This document shows positions 1-11,129 of a stretch of DNA of 64,000 bases, piece after piece. How positions within the stretch are numbered: the stretch's first letter is position 1; the number at the start of each line of letters is the position of its first letter. The notes under the pieces were generated by a model. It saw nothing but the letters and a program-made list of their open reading frames with translations. It was not told the DNA's origin and did not search any database. This stretch comes from Theristus sp. LFF4_11. Taxonomy: Eukaryota > Nematoda > Chromadorea > Monhysterida > Xyalidae. The translations under genes and the position numbers were made by a program. Where the stretch lies: assembly GCA_030248135.1 (NCBI GenBank), contig JASANC010000619.1:1-64000 (forward strand), written 5' to 3'.

Positions 1-77
1 TGGGATCGTTTTACTTTCTGGGATCCAGTAACAAAAAATCACTGGACATTGACATTGGCCGGTTCACCTTTTCGCGA

Positions 78-1755
78 ATGATGCGTTTGTTGAACGTTGC
101 AGGTCCCAGTGGTGAACCGAACGACACGTCTGATGTTCGCTTGCGCACGCGGGCCGCCACTGACCGGCCTGACGGCAAAGGGACGCACAATCGAAAAAGG
201 TGTGGCGGGCACGGCCATTTGAAATGGAGCACGCTCATTGGTGCAATATGGATGACCGGCTGATTCGATGTGTTTGCGTCTTATTCATTCCACATCGTGT
301 CACCTTGGGTTTTGTTGCAGCAGTCCCGAAGAAGTGGGCGAGCAAACGGTGAACGTGGTGCAGGGTTTCATGGTGTCGTCGTACAACCTCGACATGCGTC
401 ATCAGTTTGGTGAGCCGAGAGAAGACGCGAGCGCAGCGGACGACACGTCGCCGCCGTCCTGGGTCGTGTCAACGCCAACCATTCCAGAGTTCTATCAGTT
501 TGCTGATCCGCTCAAGTGTGTATCTATACTGGGTGTTGCCCTTGCTGAATTTGCTGCGCAACTGAATTTTCCGGAGGAGACAATCAAACGCTTCAGCGAT
601 GGTTTGCATTGACAACAATTGAAATCGACTTGTTGAGTGGCGTGGTTTTGTGTTGAGTCAAATTGCAGTGCAGCGAAACAGCGATTCGTTGTTGTCAACT
701 GTGTTCAATGCCAAATGCTGACTTTCGATTGCAGTCAGCACACGCAGATTGGGCGTCGTCTGGCGCACCTTGGCGACGAATTCCAGCGCACGTACGGCCG
801 CGAACTGGACGGCATGGTCGCCAGTGTGCTGCCGTCGATTCTGCGCTTTCGTACGCTCAGTCAACGCGCCGTGCAGGCGTACGAAACGTTCAAAAACGTC
901 GCACGACGGTTCGCCAATAATTCGCATTTTCATCTTGTTTTTTCTTGTGTTTACTGTTGTCTTGTCGTCATGATTGCAAGCTATCTGAATTTCGGTGTTC
1001 CAGATTACAATGGACGCAGATTGGCATCATTTGCATCATTCAGATTCAGCTAAATAAGGCAGCGACTCAGTCAGCTCAGCTACTTTTAAAAACCCCGCCA
1101 ATGTTTTGTTTGGAACGGCTTTGCTTGCAGTCTGTTCGAGCACGACGCCATCGAGTGGGGTCGTGTGGTGGCGCTGTTGTGTTTCGGCTATCGTATGGTG
1201 ATCGCGTTGTTCCGCCACGGCATCACCGACTTCGTGACGCCCGTGATTCAGTGGATCGCGCAGTTCATTGTCGGCGAGCGCATTGCCAACTGGATCGCCG
1301 AACACGGCGGATGGGTGCGTGCGGTCGCATTGGCGAGCAGTTGTTTTTTTCATTGTTGATCGGTTTGTTGCTCAGCGGGACGGGAAGTACTTTGATTCGT
1401 CTGATTTCAGTCGCATCGGCATGAGAGGCAGCTGGTGGCTGTGCGGTTTTACGCGTAAATAGGACTCTTTATACATCTGAAAAATTCTGTTGGCTGATTT
1501 GCTGCGGTGCTGACATTCATGAAACGCAAAGGCTGCGTGCTATGTTTGATTCGGCCTAGAATAGAATTGGAATGCTAACGTTCAATTGTGCAAGCTAAAA
1601 AAAATCCGCGACTTCGGTTTTGTTTTCAGTTCGGTGCGTTGAATTACCGTTTCGCTGAGAGCTCGCTGGTGCTGCAGCGTTTCCACTTGCTGCTGAACGT
1701 GATCGCGGCCGCCATTTTCATCTGCAGCATTTCTGGTGTCTTGTCGCGAAAATGA
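78..1755 (+). CDS. BAK1: BAK-like multidomain pro-apoptotic Bcl-2 effector
   Basis: Exons 78-199, 321-515, 735-908, 1131-1314 and 1630-1755 join in phase with GT-AG introns and give 266 residues. BAK/BAX proteins oligomerise in the mitochondrial outer membrane and release cytochrome c. An N-terminal helix carries EEVGEQTVNVV (about residue 44). BH3 is IGRRLAHLGDEF (about 111-122), with the invariant Leu and Gly-Asp. BH1 is IEWGRVVALLCFGYR (about 171-185) and BH2 is NWIAEHGGW (about 217-225). The last exon encodes a hydrophobic tail anchor (about 245-262) ending SRK and a stop. Order, spacing and the 'WGRVVALL.FGYR' signature fit BAK better than BAX, BOK or CED-9. The start is uncertain: the ATG at 78 is used here, but TTGCAG ending at 102 could be a splice acceptor, in which case the gene begins left of the window. 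The family call is firm; calling it BAK rather than another effector is inference. Confidence 0.88.
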
Positions 1756-3052
1756 CACTTTATTGCAAATATTCATGAAATCTCGAAGCTGGATCTCCGG
1801 TCCAAGCATTTTTCGGTATTGCACTTGCACGTGCGAGTTTGACAGAACAGGTTGCAGAAACGTTCTTTTTGTTTTTCTAAACGTTGGTGCCTTCAAGTTA
1901 GTGTTTTTTGTCAGTTTTAATGCACGTTTTCGTTTGTGTCTAACAGTTTGTTGTTACAATTGCGGCCTTTAAACTTACACTTTTTGACCGATACACAATC
2001 CATTACCAGTTACACAGTTGCCGATTGTCAGTGCCTCATTTAGTTCTGGTTTTTGATTATAGACGTTGGGATTGTTCAGTGACTTTTCTAAACGTTTTAG
2101 AACGTTTACGTTGTTGTTTTATTGCTGATGTCCTTTTTCTGACGTTTTCATTTGGCCTTAGATGTTTTTTTCAAAGTTTTTCAAAGCTCAGTGGTTGGTT
2201 GTCTGCTTTGTGTGATTTTCCTGTGTGACTTTTGTGCCTTCATGAACTAACTTTCTTTATCCGTTTTACTTTCACGATTTGTTGTTTCTGTTTTATTTGA
2301 ACTTTCAAGAAAAACAAAATAGAACATTTTGTATGACAGTTTCAAAGTTGTGCTCATTTTACTCGTTCCTCTTTCACTGTTTGTCAACTTAGCGTCACAT
2401 AGCACCGGCACCTCATTTGCATGACTGTTGTTGACTGTCAGACCAAACGAAGCGAACGCTTCAAAAGAATTTAGCGGTTTATCCAGACCAATTTTTCAAA
2501 AAAATCACCAGAAAAAGACCAGAAAAACACCAACGCCTTTTGAAAAAGATATATCAAAGATATAGCGTCATAAAAACTTTGCTAAACGCCTGCACAAATT
2601 CAACTATTTCACTAAATTAGAAATCGTAGCTTAGCTGGACTGGATTTCAGTAGCAACGCAGACCACAGCTGGCTGCCTTTCAATGTGGTACCAACCAGCA
2701 AACCAATTTCTGGTTGCTAAAATGTCAACAAAACTATAACATTGTTTTGCGTTCGCGAGTTCGACACTTGTGTGCGATCGTTTCATGTTGTACATACATG
2801 TGTTTGGTGATTTGTACTTTTGTGTAACATGCTAACGTTGTTGCTAGTTCATGTTGGTGGTTGTTGTTGCCAATGAAAGGGCACAAGAAAGAAACTTCAC
2901 TCGTGACTTTCATTACTTTTGACTGGGTGAGCAAAAACCCGTTTTTTTGCGCGACTCCGCCAGTACTGATATTGTGTTGTGTTTGTTGAATGCTGACTAA
3001 ATGGCACAGCCGTGTTAGGTTACGCCTGTGATTGATTGATTGATTGCGAGCG
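1756..3052. other. Intergenic, BAK-like gene to TTLL12
   Basis: The first kilobase is T-rich on the + strand and probably holds the 3' UTR of the BAK-like gene. No exon-like codon pattern, RNA gene or repeat shared with the rest of the window was seen. A short TTGATTGATTGA run lies just before the next start codon. Confidence 0.6.
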
Positions 3053-6000
3053 ATGGCCACGGACGAAACAACACCGGAAGCGGTGACGTTTGAGGACTGG
3101 CTGATCATCAACAGGCCGCAGCTGAGAGCGTCGCTCGTGCCGGAGCGCTACGATGAGACGATCTACGAGAAGATATCCATGCAGGTCAGTTAAGGGGTGG
3201 GCACTGCGAATGATGCACCAGGGCAACTCACTGATTGGCCGCTTGTGCTGAAGAACGCAAAACAATGTATGACTTATTTTTTAAACGTGTCCCACTGAAA
3301 TGACGTCATGTACCGCCAAACATGCGTTTGCCGTTCACAGCAAACCAGACTTCTCGTTTAGCCGATTTATTCCCGTAAACAAATGGTAAATGTCGAATCA
3401 GTCACACCACACTGAGTTTAGTGCCCGTAGTTTGACAAACGGGCGTTTTTAAAGCAAATGGCTTTATTTTAGTCCGGACACGTTTGAATAAATCCACAAT
3501 AATTGATTGTATCGATGGCTTTCTGCATTGCGGTATGACGAACAGTTGCAAGAGGGTGATCTAATGCACGTCGAAAATGAAAAAACGGAACAACCTGCGT
3601 AAAACTGTTCATGCTGTTTGTTGACTTTTGGAAATAACGAATTGCTGTGTGTCGATGTGATCAAGATGATGCAGTTCATCCGGTTATATACGCGACCGCC
3701 TGCCAAATCTGTTCATCTGCTCAAGCGCAGTGTTTTTGTAGAGTTTCGACGCAGGCGACTATTTCTGCCTGGCACAGGAGCCAGTGTCGCTCGAGGGCAC
3801 ACCAACGTACACGGTGCTAAGTACTAGACCGATTTCAACCACCGATCCAAACGCGTTTGTTGCATCGATTTTGCTCAGCGCCACTTTCGCAGCACGTGTC
3901 TCATGAGATTTCTCATTTTTTTGCTGCATTTTGACCGAATCCCGGTTTTTTCATGGTATGCCATCGATTAAGGCGCCTAAGTGCGTGGTTGATTTCACAG
4001 ATCTGAAGCGCTGCCATAAGGTTATAGGAAAGAAGGCTAGCTTGCAGAATTTCATTCCGTTCAATGCGAGCGTATTTTCGATCGTTGCTTCAATGATGCG
4101 TGTTTCAGCATTTTTCTGATCGACCATGCGTGGACATTTCGTTGGCGTGACATGCGCTCGCATCTGCTTTCGATTCCCGGTGCATGTTCTTCACTTCAGC
4201 AAAACAGTTTTTTTCTTTCAAACAAAAAACGGTTATTTTTTGCTCGCTGGAGCATTCGGAATTGCAGGTCTGCTCCAGCGCATGGCGCAGATGGTACGGA
4301 TCCCATTTGACGACGTTGCACCAGAACAACTGGCCAAGGAGATCATGGCTGAACTCCCGAAATACGCGCACACGTACTCTGTGAACAGCGATAAACTGGT
4401 ATAGACATGGTTGCGTCAGCTTGCGTCAGCTGACTCGTTGCGTTAAATTTTAGTGGACAAGTAGAATAATGACGGCAAAATGCAATAGATGTGTGGAAAA
4501 CCGTTTCAAATGCCATTCGCTTGTTTATCTCAGTTGCACAGTCGGTTTCGTTTCGTTTTATTCGGCGCTCATAAGCGTCAGGCAAATGCACAAGGAAACA
4601 GGTTCCAATAAAGGCGCGTTTAGCAATTAGTTTTTTGTGCGCACGCACGGACACGACACGTAAAAAATGGCCACGCGATTTAGAAATCGTGTCGTGTGTG
4701 CTATCTTAATGCATTACGGACACGATTAGTTTGCGCACGGGATTTAGAACGACGTTTGTGCGTACGGACGAAAAACTAAATGGAGTTTCCGCCTTAAGCT
4801 GGGTGCACATCCAGACAGCCAGCCAGTTTCGGTGATTTGGCAACCGACATTGTCCACACCGGTAGTCACCAGTGGCAGTCGCTCATTGCTCGTTTGTCGT
4901 GCAGAGCGTCGAGCAGCGTCAGCCCGTCTGGTACGTGCTGGACGAGTTCGGCGCTCGCATCGGCCACAGCGACACTCCAAACGTGCGTCTCGTGCCGTTC
5001 CTGGACGTCGCCATCAGCGCCGGCGCCGCGTACACGCTCATGTTCCCCGTCGCAAACATCAGCGAAGACGGTACGTTCTCATATTTGCGGTGGAACACTA
5101 AGTCGCTTGCAAACTGCCTCTGTCGACGTTGCGTTTGTGCATCCGCCCAGTCTGTCCCTCTCACATGACGACTGTTGGTGAGCTGTCCAACTGAAACTGA
5201 ACTCTGAAACCGACCGTAGTTTGCTGCCATCGGATCGGAGTCACCGAATTCGGTGCGGGTGTGTGTGTGCTGAAAATAGGAGTAAAATAAACTTAGCGAA
5301 CGTCGCTGCGTTTGCTTGCAGAAGAAATCACGCGCAACTACGTCGACGGGCGCCCGGAGCGTCTGCTGCCGCTGCTGATGTATCCGTGGCTGCAGCGTGA
5401 CTTCAGCGAGCGCTCCAGCATCCCGCCGTTGCCGACGACGCAGCACTTCACGGTGGGGGGGGGGCGGCATTGCTGGCTGTTTGTGGACGGCTTTTAGAAA
5501 TGGCCGATTTATGCTAGCAATCCTGTAGCAAATGAAGTACTCGCTCGTATATGGTCAGTAGTTCGATAGCAATCTGCAATCCGTTTGGAGTTTTGTTTCA
5601 AAGCAAAATCGTTGGCAATTTCAAACAAGGTTTTTTTGTAACAAAAAACTGACCTCTTAATTTTATTTTCGTTGAAATCATTGAAAACACCCTGCTCTGT
5701 CAACCACCGAAAAAGGTTTGTTGCACTTTGTTTTTGACATGAGTACGATTCGTGTACCATACACGCGAGACCCCATCACCAAATACATACCGGCGAACGT
5801 GCGTTATTGTGAGTGTGCCATGGATCGTGCAGAGCATGCGCACCGCCGACAGCGCGTTCGACGCGGCCACGGCGCCGCCGATGAAGCCAGTCGGCGAGAC
5901 GTTGTGCATTTACGCTGAAGACGATCAACTCGTGAAACACCTGCGTCGTGAGCGATTCAAACTCGTCACTGCGAGAGAAGACGCGGACGTTCTCTGGCTC

Positions 6001-8298
6001 AGGGAGCATTTCCACGATTATAGGTGCGCCAGCAGCTTTCTTCATTCTAACTGAATAGTATAGTCGAGCTGTATTAACACAATGGTGAGTTGATTGCAGC
6101 AACATGATGGTTGATCAGATCAGATGTGGTAACGTTTTGGCACAGCGTCTTTCCAGCTCACTGAGCTGCTTGGTGAACCAACTGCCGGGCGAGTCGGTGT
6201 TGACCGTGAAGGATCTGCTTGCTGCTGCGCTCCGGCTGGCGCGTGCTCGATCGACGAGCGGCCAGATTGGACGTGCCGAGCAGATGTACCCGCGGTGGTA
6301 TCCGCTGACGTACAACCTGCAAACCGAGCTCGCTGAGTTTGTCGCGCATTTTCAACAGAGGTCAGCGTTGGTCATTGTGCACAGTGTGGAGTACTTTCAC
6401 GAAAAGCGACTTGTTTCTGTTTATTAGTTCGGGTTTATGTGCCAATTTTTCCTTAACCAGGGTTTTTTTAGTGAAGAAAACTAAGAAGTGATGTGAATGT
6501 CAGCTTCAGACATCGATGCAGTCGCGAGATCGAAGCGTTTTGAAAATTGAACATTTTTCATCACCCTGCACACCTAAAAATCCTTGTCCTTATCAATAGA
6601 CCACATCTTACAATTTTTAGCTGTTCTGCTTCAGAGCGACTGATCGAAACGTGTGGATCGTGAAGCCGTGGAATTTGGCTCGATCACTCGATTCAACGGT
6701 GACCGACGATCTGGCCTTGATCATCAGGCTGATCGACAGCGGGCCAAAGGTGTGTGAAACGACAAATTTACAATGTGAACGAAGCACTGTTGTGTGTGCG
6801 ATTGAAAGGATTGTGTGGCGTTGTTGCACAGATCGCCTGCAAATACGTGGAGCGGCCGGTGTTGCTCCGGCGACCGGACACTGGCGACGCGGTCAAGTTC
6901 GACATGCGCTTCATTCTCGCTGTGCGCTGCGTGCAGCCGCTTGATCTGCGTGTCTACAAGCGATTCTGGCTGCGATTTGCAAATCGGTTGGATTCGCCGA
7001 ACATGCAGCACTTTCATTGACGAACTGATTGGCTGCTTTGGAATGTCGGTCACTGATTGGTGCAACGAGCATGCCGTGCAACGTGTCAGATTCAAATGTT
7101 TGAGTTGCATACCATTTTGAGTTTTCGTTGTTGGCTGATTGGCATAATGTGCCAAGGTGGTTTATATGGCACCTGGTTTGTAACTATCTTATACTGCAGC
7201 GAGTTTCAACTGGACGACTACGATGACTACGACACGCATTTCACGGTGCACAATTACACAAAACCGGAGCAGATGCTGGAGGTATTCATTACTGACGACC
7301 ACGACGCTTTTGTCTTTGATGAGCTGATTGGTGTTCAAGTCATGTGGTTCGAACATTTCATTGTTTTGATGCCAATAAATGCAATTAATGCCAATAAAAA
7401 AAAACCAAATGCAGAAATTGTCCCTGTCCCTGAACGAAGGCAATTTATGAGTTCCTTTTCAATAAACCACCGTGACGAGTAACCAAGTGTACGATGCATC
7501 AGTATTCGGTGCAGATGCGCTGCGAGCAGTTCATTGAGGAGTTTGAGCGGCAATACCCGCACGTCGGCTGGCACGAGCTGCAGCGTCAGTTGCATGACAC
7601 GATGAAGGCGGCTGTCACTGCTGTTGCCAGCCTGCCGGCGCCCTGCGGTCTGCAGCACTGTGAGCGTGCGCGCGCAATGTACGGCGTCGACATGATGCTG
7701 CAGTATGCGCACGATGACGGTAGGATGACGCTCGCTTGTGAGCATTGATTCGATCCGCGTGCATAGTCTGCGCACCGTGCATGCGGTTCCCCAACACTGT
7801 CACGTTGCACTTGCACACACGCGTGCGTGTCTGTGTGCGACTGTGCAACATCACAGTGTAAGTAGACTGTCTTTTTGGCAAGGAGTTTACCAGATCTACT
7901 GAACTGATTGCTCTCGCGTCACTTTGTTGGAACTTGTCTCCGTGTTTTTGGTCACCACACATTATGAAATTGTGTCCGCAGACTGACTGTACTTATTGTC
8001 TGTCAATGGAAGCATGTGACTAAGTTGCATTGCAGGCAGGGATCTCTGGTTAGCACCTTTTCGACGATTCCCCAGAGTCGCTGTTTGTTTTCCCATGGTT
8101 CTCATTGCAGAAAACGAGTGTTCAACGCCCACGCCCGATGGCAGCATGCAGCCCGTCCTGCTCGAGTTCAATTTCAACGCGGACTGTGAGCGTGCGTGCA
8201 CCTACTACAAAGACTTTGCCGATGCACTCTTTGAGGTGATGTTCCTCGAGGAAACTCAGTGGACGACGCTCGCCAAGGAGCACTTCATCCGATTGTGA
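3053..8298 (+). CDS. TTLL12: Tubulin-tyrosine-ligase-like protein 12 (TTLL12)
   Basis: Thirteen exons: 3053-3184, 3742-3854, 4109-4179, 4268-4398, 4905-5070, 5322-5452, 5833-6023, 6100-6360, 6635-6749, 6832-6986, 7200-7281, 7503-7719 and 8111-8298. All junctions are in phase and give 650 residues, close to human TTLL12 (644). TTLL12 combines an N-terminal SET-like part with a C-terminal TTL-like ATP-grasp part and is linked to tubulin and histone modification. Family signatures run in order: [85 protein letters not shown] and [14 protein letters not shown] near the C terminus. Exon 12 could instead start at 7515, four residues shorter. Intron 1 holds a family 1 repeat and intron 4 a family 4 repeat. 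Nothing suggests decay. The orthology is very secure; catalytic activity is not established for this family. Confidence 0.95.
3268..3501 (-). mobile_element. Family 1 MITE-like repeat, copy A
   Basis: This lies in TTLL12 intron 1. It is bounded by TA and has imperfect inverted ends that share CAAACGTGTCC or close variants. It keeps TGACGTCA near its left end. The interior aligns by eye along its length with the copies near 13.1, 13.7, 22.0 and 61.1 kb. It has no coding capacity. Confidence 0.85.
4619..4781 (+). mobile_element. Family 4 MITE-like repeat, copy 1
   Basis: This lies in TTLL12 intron 4. It is a near full-length inverted match to 61,634-61,802. The two share the interior block GATTTAGAAATCGTGTCG and ends related to ATTTAGTTTTNTGT. 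It is non-coding, and its terminal inverted repeats suggest a non-autonomous DNA transposon. Confidence 0.75.
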
Positions 8299-8581
8299 TC
8301 GCAGAAACGCGCTTGTTTGCCAGGCGTTCGTTTTGTTTCTGTGAAATTGATGATGCTACGTATATGCAAATGTTTGTGAGGTTCAAATGTGTGTGTTTGT
8401 TGTCTGATGAAATCGATTGGAAGACTGTGTTCATGCAATCAACCAGTGAACAACAGAAGGCAGAGTATATGAGTCATGCATTTTTTGGGACAGCTTATTT
8501 CACACCTTTTTCAAAAACCACAAGCTACTGAATCGTAACCGAAACATCTTCGCCCGTCACTGCACATATTCGTTTGTCATC

Positions 8582-9221
8582 ATGTTGCTGTTTTGGTGTT
8601 CATGCGCGTTGGTGTCGGCCGTTGCTGCATCATCATTCATGACCATCAGTGGCTGCTGTCGACGGCGCCGCAAGCGAAAGTCGCACTCACAGTCACGTCG
8701 AGGCAAACCGGTATGAGGCTGACACCACCACTGCCATGCAGCACTGTTACAATGTGCCTGCCGCCGGTGTTGTGTTCTGGTTTTGTTCCTTCACGTTTGA
8801 TTCATTCGAATGACCCGCTGCTGTGTGTTTTGCAGTCCGTGCATTTCGACCTGCCAGCGCCAGAGAAGCCTGAATCGACGTCTCGGTCCCGGTCGCTGTC
8901 GGGGGGTCACAAATCACCACCGTCTGCGAGAACATGTCAGTTCTAATAAAGCTCCGTTGCAGCATCGGCCAGTCGCATCATGCAAACTGCGCAGTATGAA
9001 TGAATCGCGTCTAGGATTCATTGTTTTTTTCGTCCACCCTTTGCAGGCACTGTTGCACTTTATTTTAAACAGGTCAAGGCAGCTTCAATAAATCGCAACA
9101 ACAACTCGGCGCGAGCGACACCGTGCCGCAAGTGTACAACAAATACGGATACAACGTCACTGGAATGGGCCAAGGGGGCATCTCCGTCTACTCAATCGTC
9201 GCTGCACCACCGGCCAAATAA
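8582..9221 (+). CDS. Unrecognised small membrane or secreted protein
   Basis: A proposed model is 8582-8710, 8836-8935 and 9073-9221, in phase, giving 125 residues. The N terminus is hydrophobic (MLLFWCSCALVSAVAASSF) and is followed by a very basic cluster, CCRRRRKRKSHSQSRR. That layout suggests a membrane anchor with a positive cytoplasmic border, or a signal peptide. The middle is Ser/Pro/Arg-rich. The C terminus is Gly/Tyr-rich (NKYGYNVTGMGQGG) and ends APPAK. It lies 283 bp after TTLL12 on the same strand. AATAAA overlaps the stop codon and recurs at 9265. The second intron is uncertain: a CAG at 8961 offers another acceptor, but that intron would be implausibly short. No family was recognised. 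Confidence 0.45.
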
Positions 9222-9871
9222 ACGAAACACACGGCACATTCAACTTCGTTCTCATCGTTGTTTTAATAAACGCGGTTGTACATGGACATTACATGCAAAA
9301 TCAGTGCTGCATATACAAGTCGGCTCTCACTTCAGGAAAATTGTAAATTAACAAATTTCAAAAGCTCAACTAATGGCAAACAACTTTTCTGGCCAACCAT
9401 CGATAGCTCACGGAAAGGACAACCATCGATAGCTCACGGAAATGTTGAATTTTTTGTCGATTTAATTTTCCCAGTAGGTACTCATACGACTTAACGACTT
9501 ACGTTCTTACATTACAATGCAAGTAAAATACAAATATACTGATTTTTAGAGTTCCGAACGCCATGAACAGTAGTTGGTTTAAACCTGTCACTTTTACAAA
9601 CACAAAACTCACAAAAGAAGAAACAACTGGATTGAAGTGACTGGAAAATATATTTTAGCCACAAATGTGTTGTGTTTGATTGCAACCAATTACCCGATAC
9701 ACTTGCTGAAATTCGAAGTTTCGCATGTTCTGCGTTCTGTGAAAAAAAGTGACGGATTTAGACAAACATAATTTATTATTATCAAATCACTGCATAGTTT
9801 TTGAATGAATCAATAAAAATCCTTCAGGTCACGTGTGTTGTGGAGAATGGTATAAAACAGTAAAAATGGAA
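9222..9871. other. Intergenic, convergent 3' ends
   Basis: This is A/T-rich DNA between a + strand gene and a - strand exon. AATAAA at 9265-9270 probably serves the upstream gene. A 20-25 bp unit containing CATCGATAGCTCACGGAAA is repeated in tandem twice at about 9394-9443. Nothing else was seen. Confidence 0.55.
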
Positions 9872-10047
9872 TCAGAGCTGATCGTTGTCTTGTTCATTCG
9901 GTTGCTTTGCTGAGGATGCCTCTGATTCGCTGGCCTCAGCCTGCTGTTGCTGCATTGCCACATAGTCACGCCATGAGCGCTGCGCCATTGCGAACTCGTT
10001 CGCGTAGTGTTCGTCACGACGCCGCTTGAATTCGTCGCGTTTGCTTT
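9872..10047 (-). CDS. Last exon of a possible protein phosphatase inhibitor-2 (PPP1R2)-like protein
   Basis: On the - strand this is an exon with a TTGAG acceptor that runs to a stop at 9872. It encodes ESKRDEFKRRRDEHYANEF, then a Gln/Glu/Ser-rich tail ending in QL. The charged helix resembles the C-terminal PP1-binding 'K-R-x-F-x-x-R-R-K-L-H-Y-N-E' stretch of inhibitor-2, where the HYNE segment occupies the PP1 active site. It joins in phase (phase 1) to the exon-like ORF ending near 10,496. A family 2 repeat fills most of the intron between them. The N-terminal KGILK motif of inhibitor-2 was not found, so the assignment rests on one helix and remains tentative. Confidence 0.45.
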
Positions 10048-10091
10048 CTCAAGGGAAGCAAATTAGCGTACGGGTTTTTTTTTTGATGTGT

Positions 10092-10303
10092 AATATCTTT
10101 TATTTTTGGTCCAAGCGTCTCAATGCGGGCAATAAATTGGTAAGTAGTCTCTCATGCACGACCCGGGAACTCAAAATTGGCAAAGGGATCCGAGTCCCCT
10201 AAATAAGGCCGGGTCACTTAGGCTATTCTGAATTGCCATATAAAGATTGAAACCAGTTTCCTTTCACGTCCACACCCGCATTAAGTCGCAGGTAAAAGAT
10301 AAT
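10092..10303 (+). mobile_element. Family 2 MITE-like repeat, copy 1
   Basis: The inverted ends read AATATCTTTTATTTT on the left and, reversed, ATTATCTTTTACCTG on the right. Both are followed by a CTCAATGCGGGC-like block. The interior GATCCGAGTC...CTAAATAAGGCC recurs near 51.9 and 59.7 kb. It lies between two - strand exons and is probably intronic. Confidence 0.8.
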
Positions 10304-10495
10304 AGCTTGCTACTAAATCGACGCCTACGCCACTAACAAAATGTGTCACCCATTAGATAGTAACAGCAGCGCGATTTTCTGAATGGGTGGACGTTTTCTG
10401 TTTCGAGCAAGTCAATGGTGATCTCAATAATCGTGTCACACCACACCGACGAGGTACGGAAAATCGGTGGAAAGGTGAAATCGCAGAATGAAACG

Positions 10496-10752
10496 CAGTC
10501 ATCTTCACCAGTGGCAGCATCGAGTTCTCCCTCGTGCATCATGTCAAACGCCACTTGTCGCTGTTCGTCCGTGGGCCCTGGCGTGCCTGGCTCAGCGACC
10601 CACCAAATGTCACGGTGCTCCCAGAGTGTCGTCTTTGTTTTGTAGTAGTTGTACGGGTCAAAGTGGGCCCGGATGCGCAGTGTCAAGTCGTGCGCGTACA
10701 GATGCGTCCACTCGACCGTGTACACTGCCTGCGAATACTGATGTTGCTGCCC
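10496..10752 (-). CDS. Exon-like ORF, function unknown, upstream of the PPP1R2-like exon
   Basis: The - strand frame is open from an acceptor-like TATTCGCAG (exon starting about 10,740-10,752) to a possible GTGAAG donor at about 10,496. The sequence is rich in Trp, Tyr and acidic residues (for example AVYTVEWTHLYAHDL, LWEHRDIWWVAEPGTPG, QVAFDMMHEGELDAA). It has the GC-rich third positions typical of true exons here. It splices in phase to the exon ending at 10,047. EPGTPG loosely recalls the 'EPKTPY' segment of inhibitor-2, but the rest is not recognisable. Both boundaries are approximate. Confidence 0.4.
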
Positions 10753-10904
10753 CAAGGAACTACGGTTCAGGACAAAACTCAACAAACTTGTTGAACCAGT
10801 AGTTATACTAAACACTTCGTTGAATTATTCTTCTCACCGCTCTGAGCTGGCTGTGGCAATGGTGCTCATTACGCAGTTTTGTTAGGCCGGATCAAATCAA
10901 CTAA

Positions 10905-11129
10905 CTCTGCACTGTTTTTTGTAGTATTTTAGACAGGCAAACCAGTGCAATTGCGATCGAGGCAAGCACGTAGGGCGACAGGTTGCGTGCGACTGGCGCG
11001 CTGGTGATCAGTTCGTTCAGTAGCGACAACACGGCCAACGAGACAACAGTCGCCCAAAAACGAGAACTGCCAACGTTCACCCACTCGATGCCTGCATTAT
11101 TTGTTGTTTTCGAGTTTGGCACCATGTTG
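10905..11129 (-). CDS. Exon of an unidentified two-helix membrane protein
   Basis: On the - strand a TAATGCAG acceptor opens a frame beginning IEWVNVGSSRFWATVV. Two hydrophobic segments follow: WATVVSLAVLSLLNELI, and YVLASIAIALVCLSKIL after a short polar loop (TSAPVARNLSP). The frame stops at QKTVQS, or splices on at a GTGCAG or GTTAGT donor. The two-helix hairpin is clear but the family is not. It may belong to the same transcript as the exon at 10.5-10.75 kb or be a separate gene. Upstream coding exons were not secured; a possible one lies near 11.3-11.45 kb on the - strand. Confidence 0.4.
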
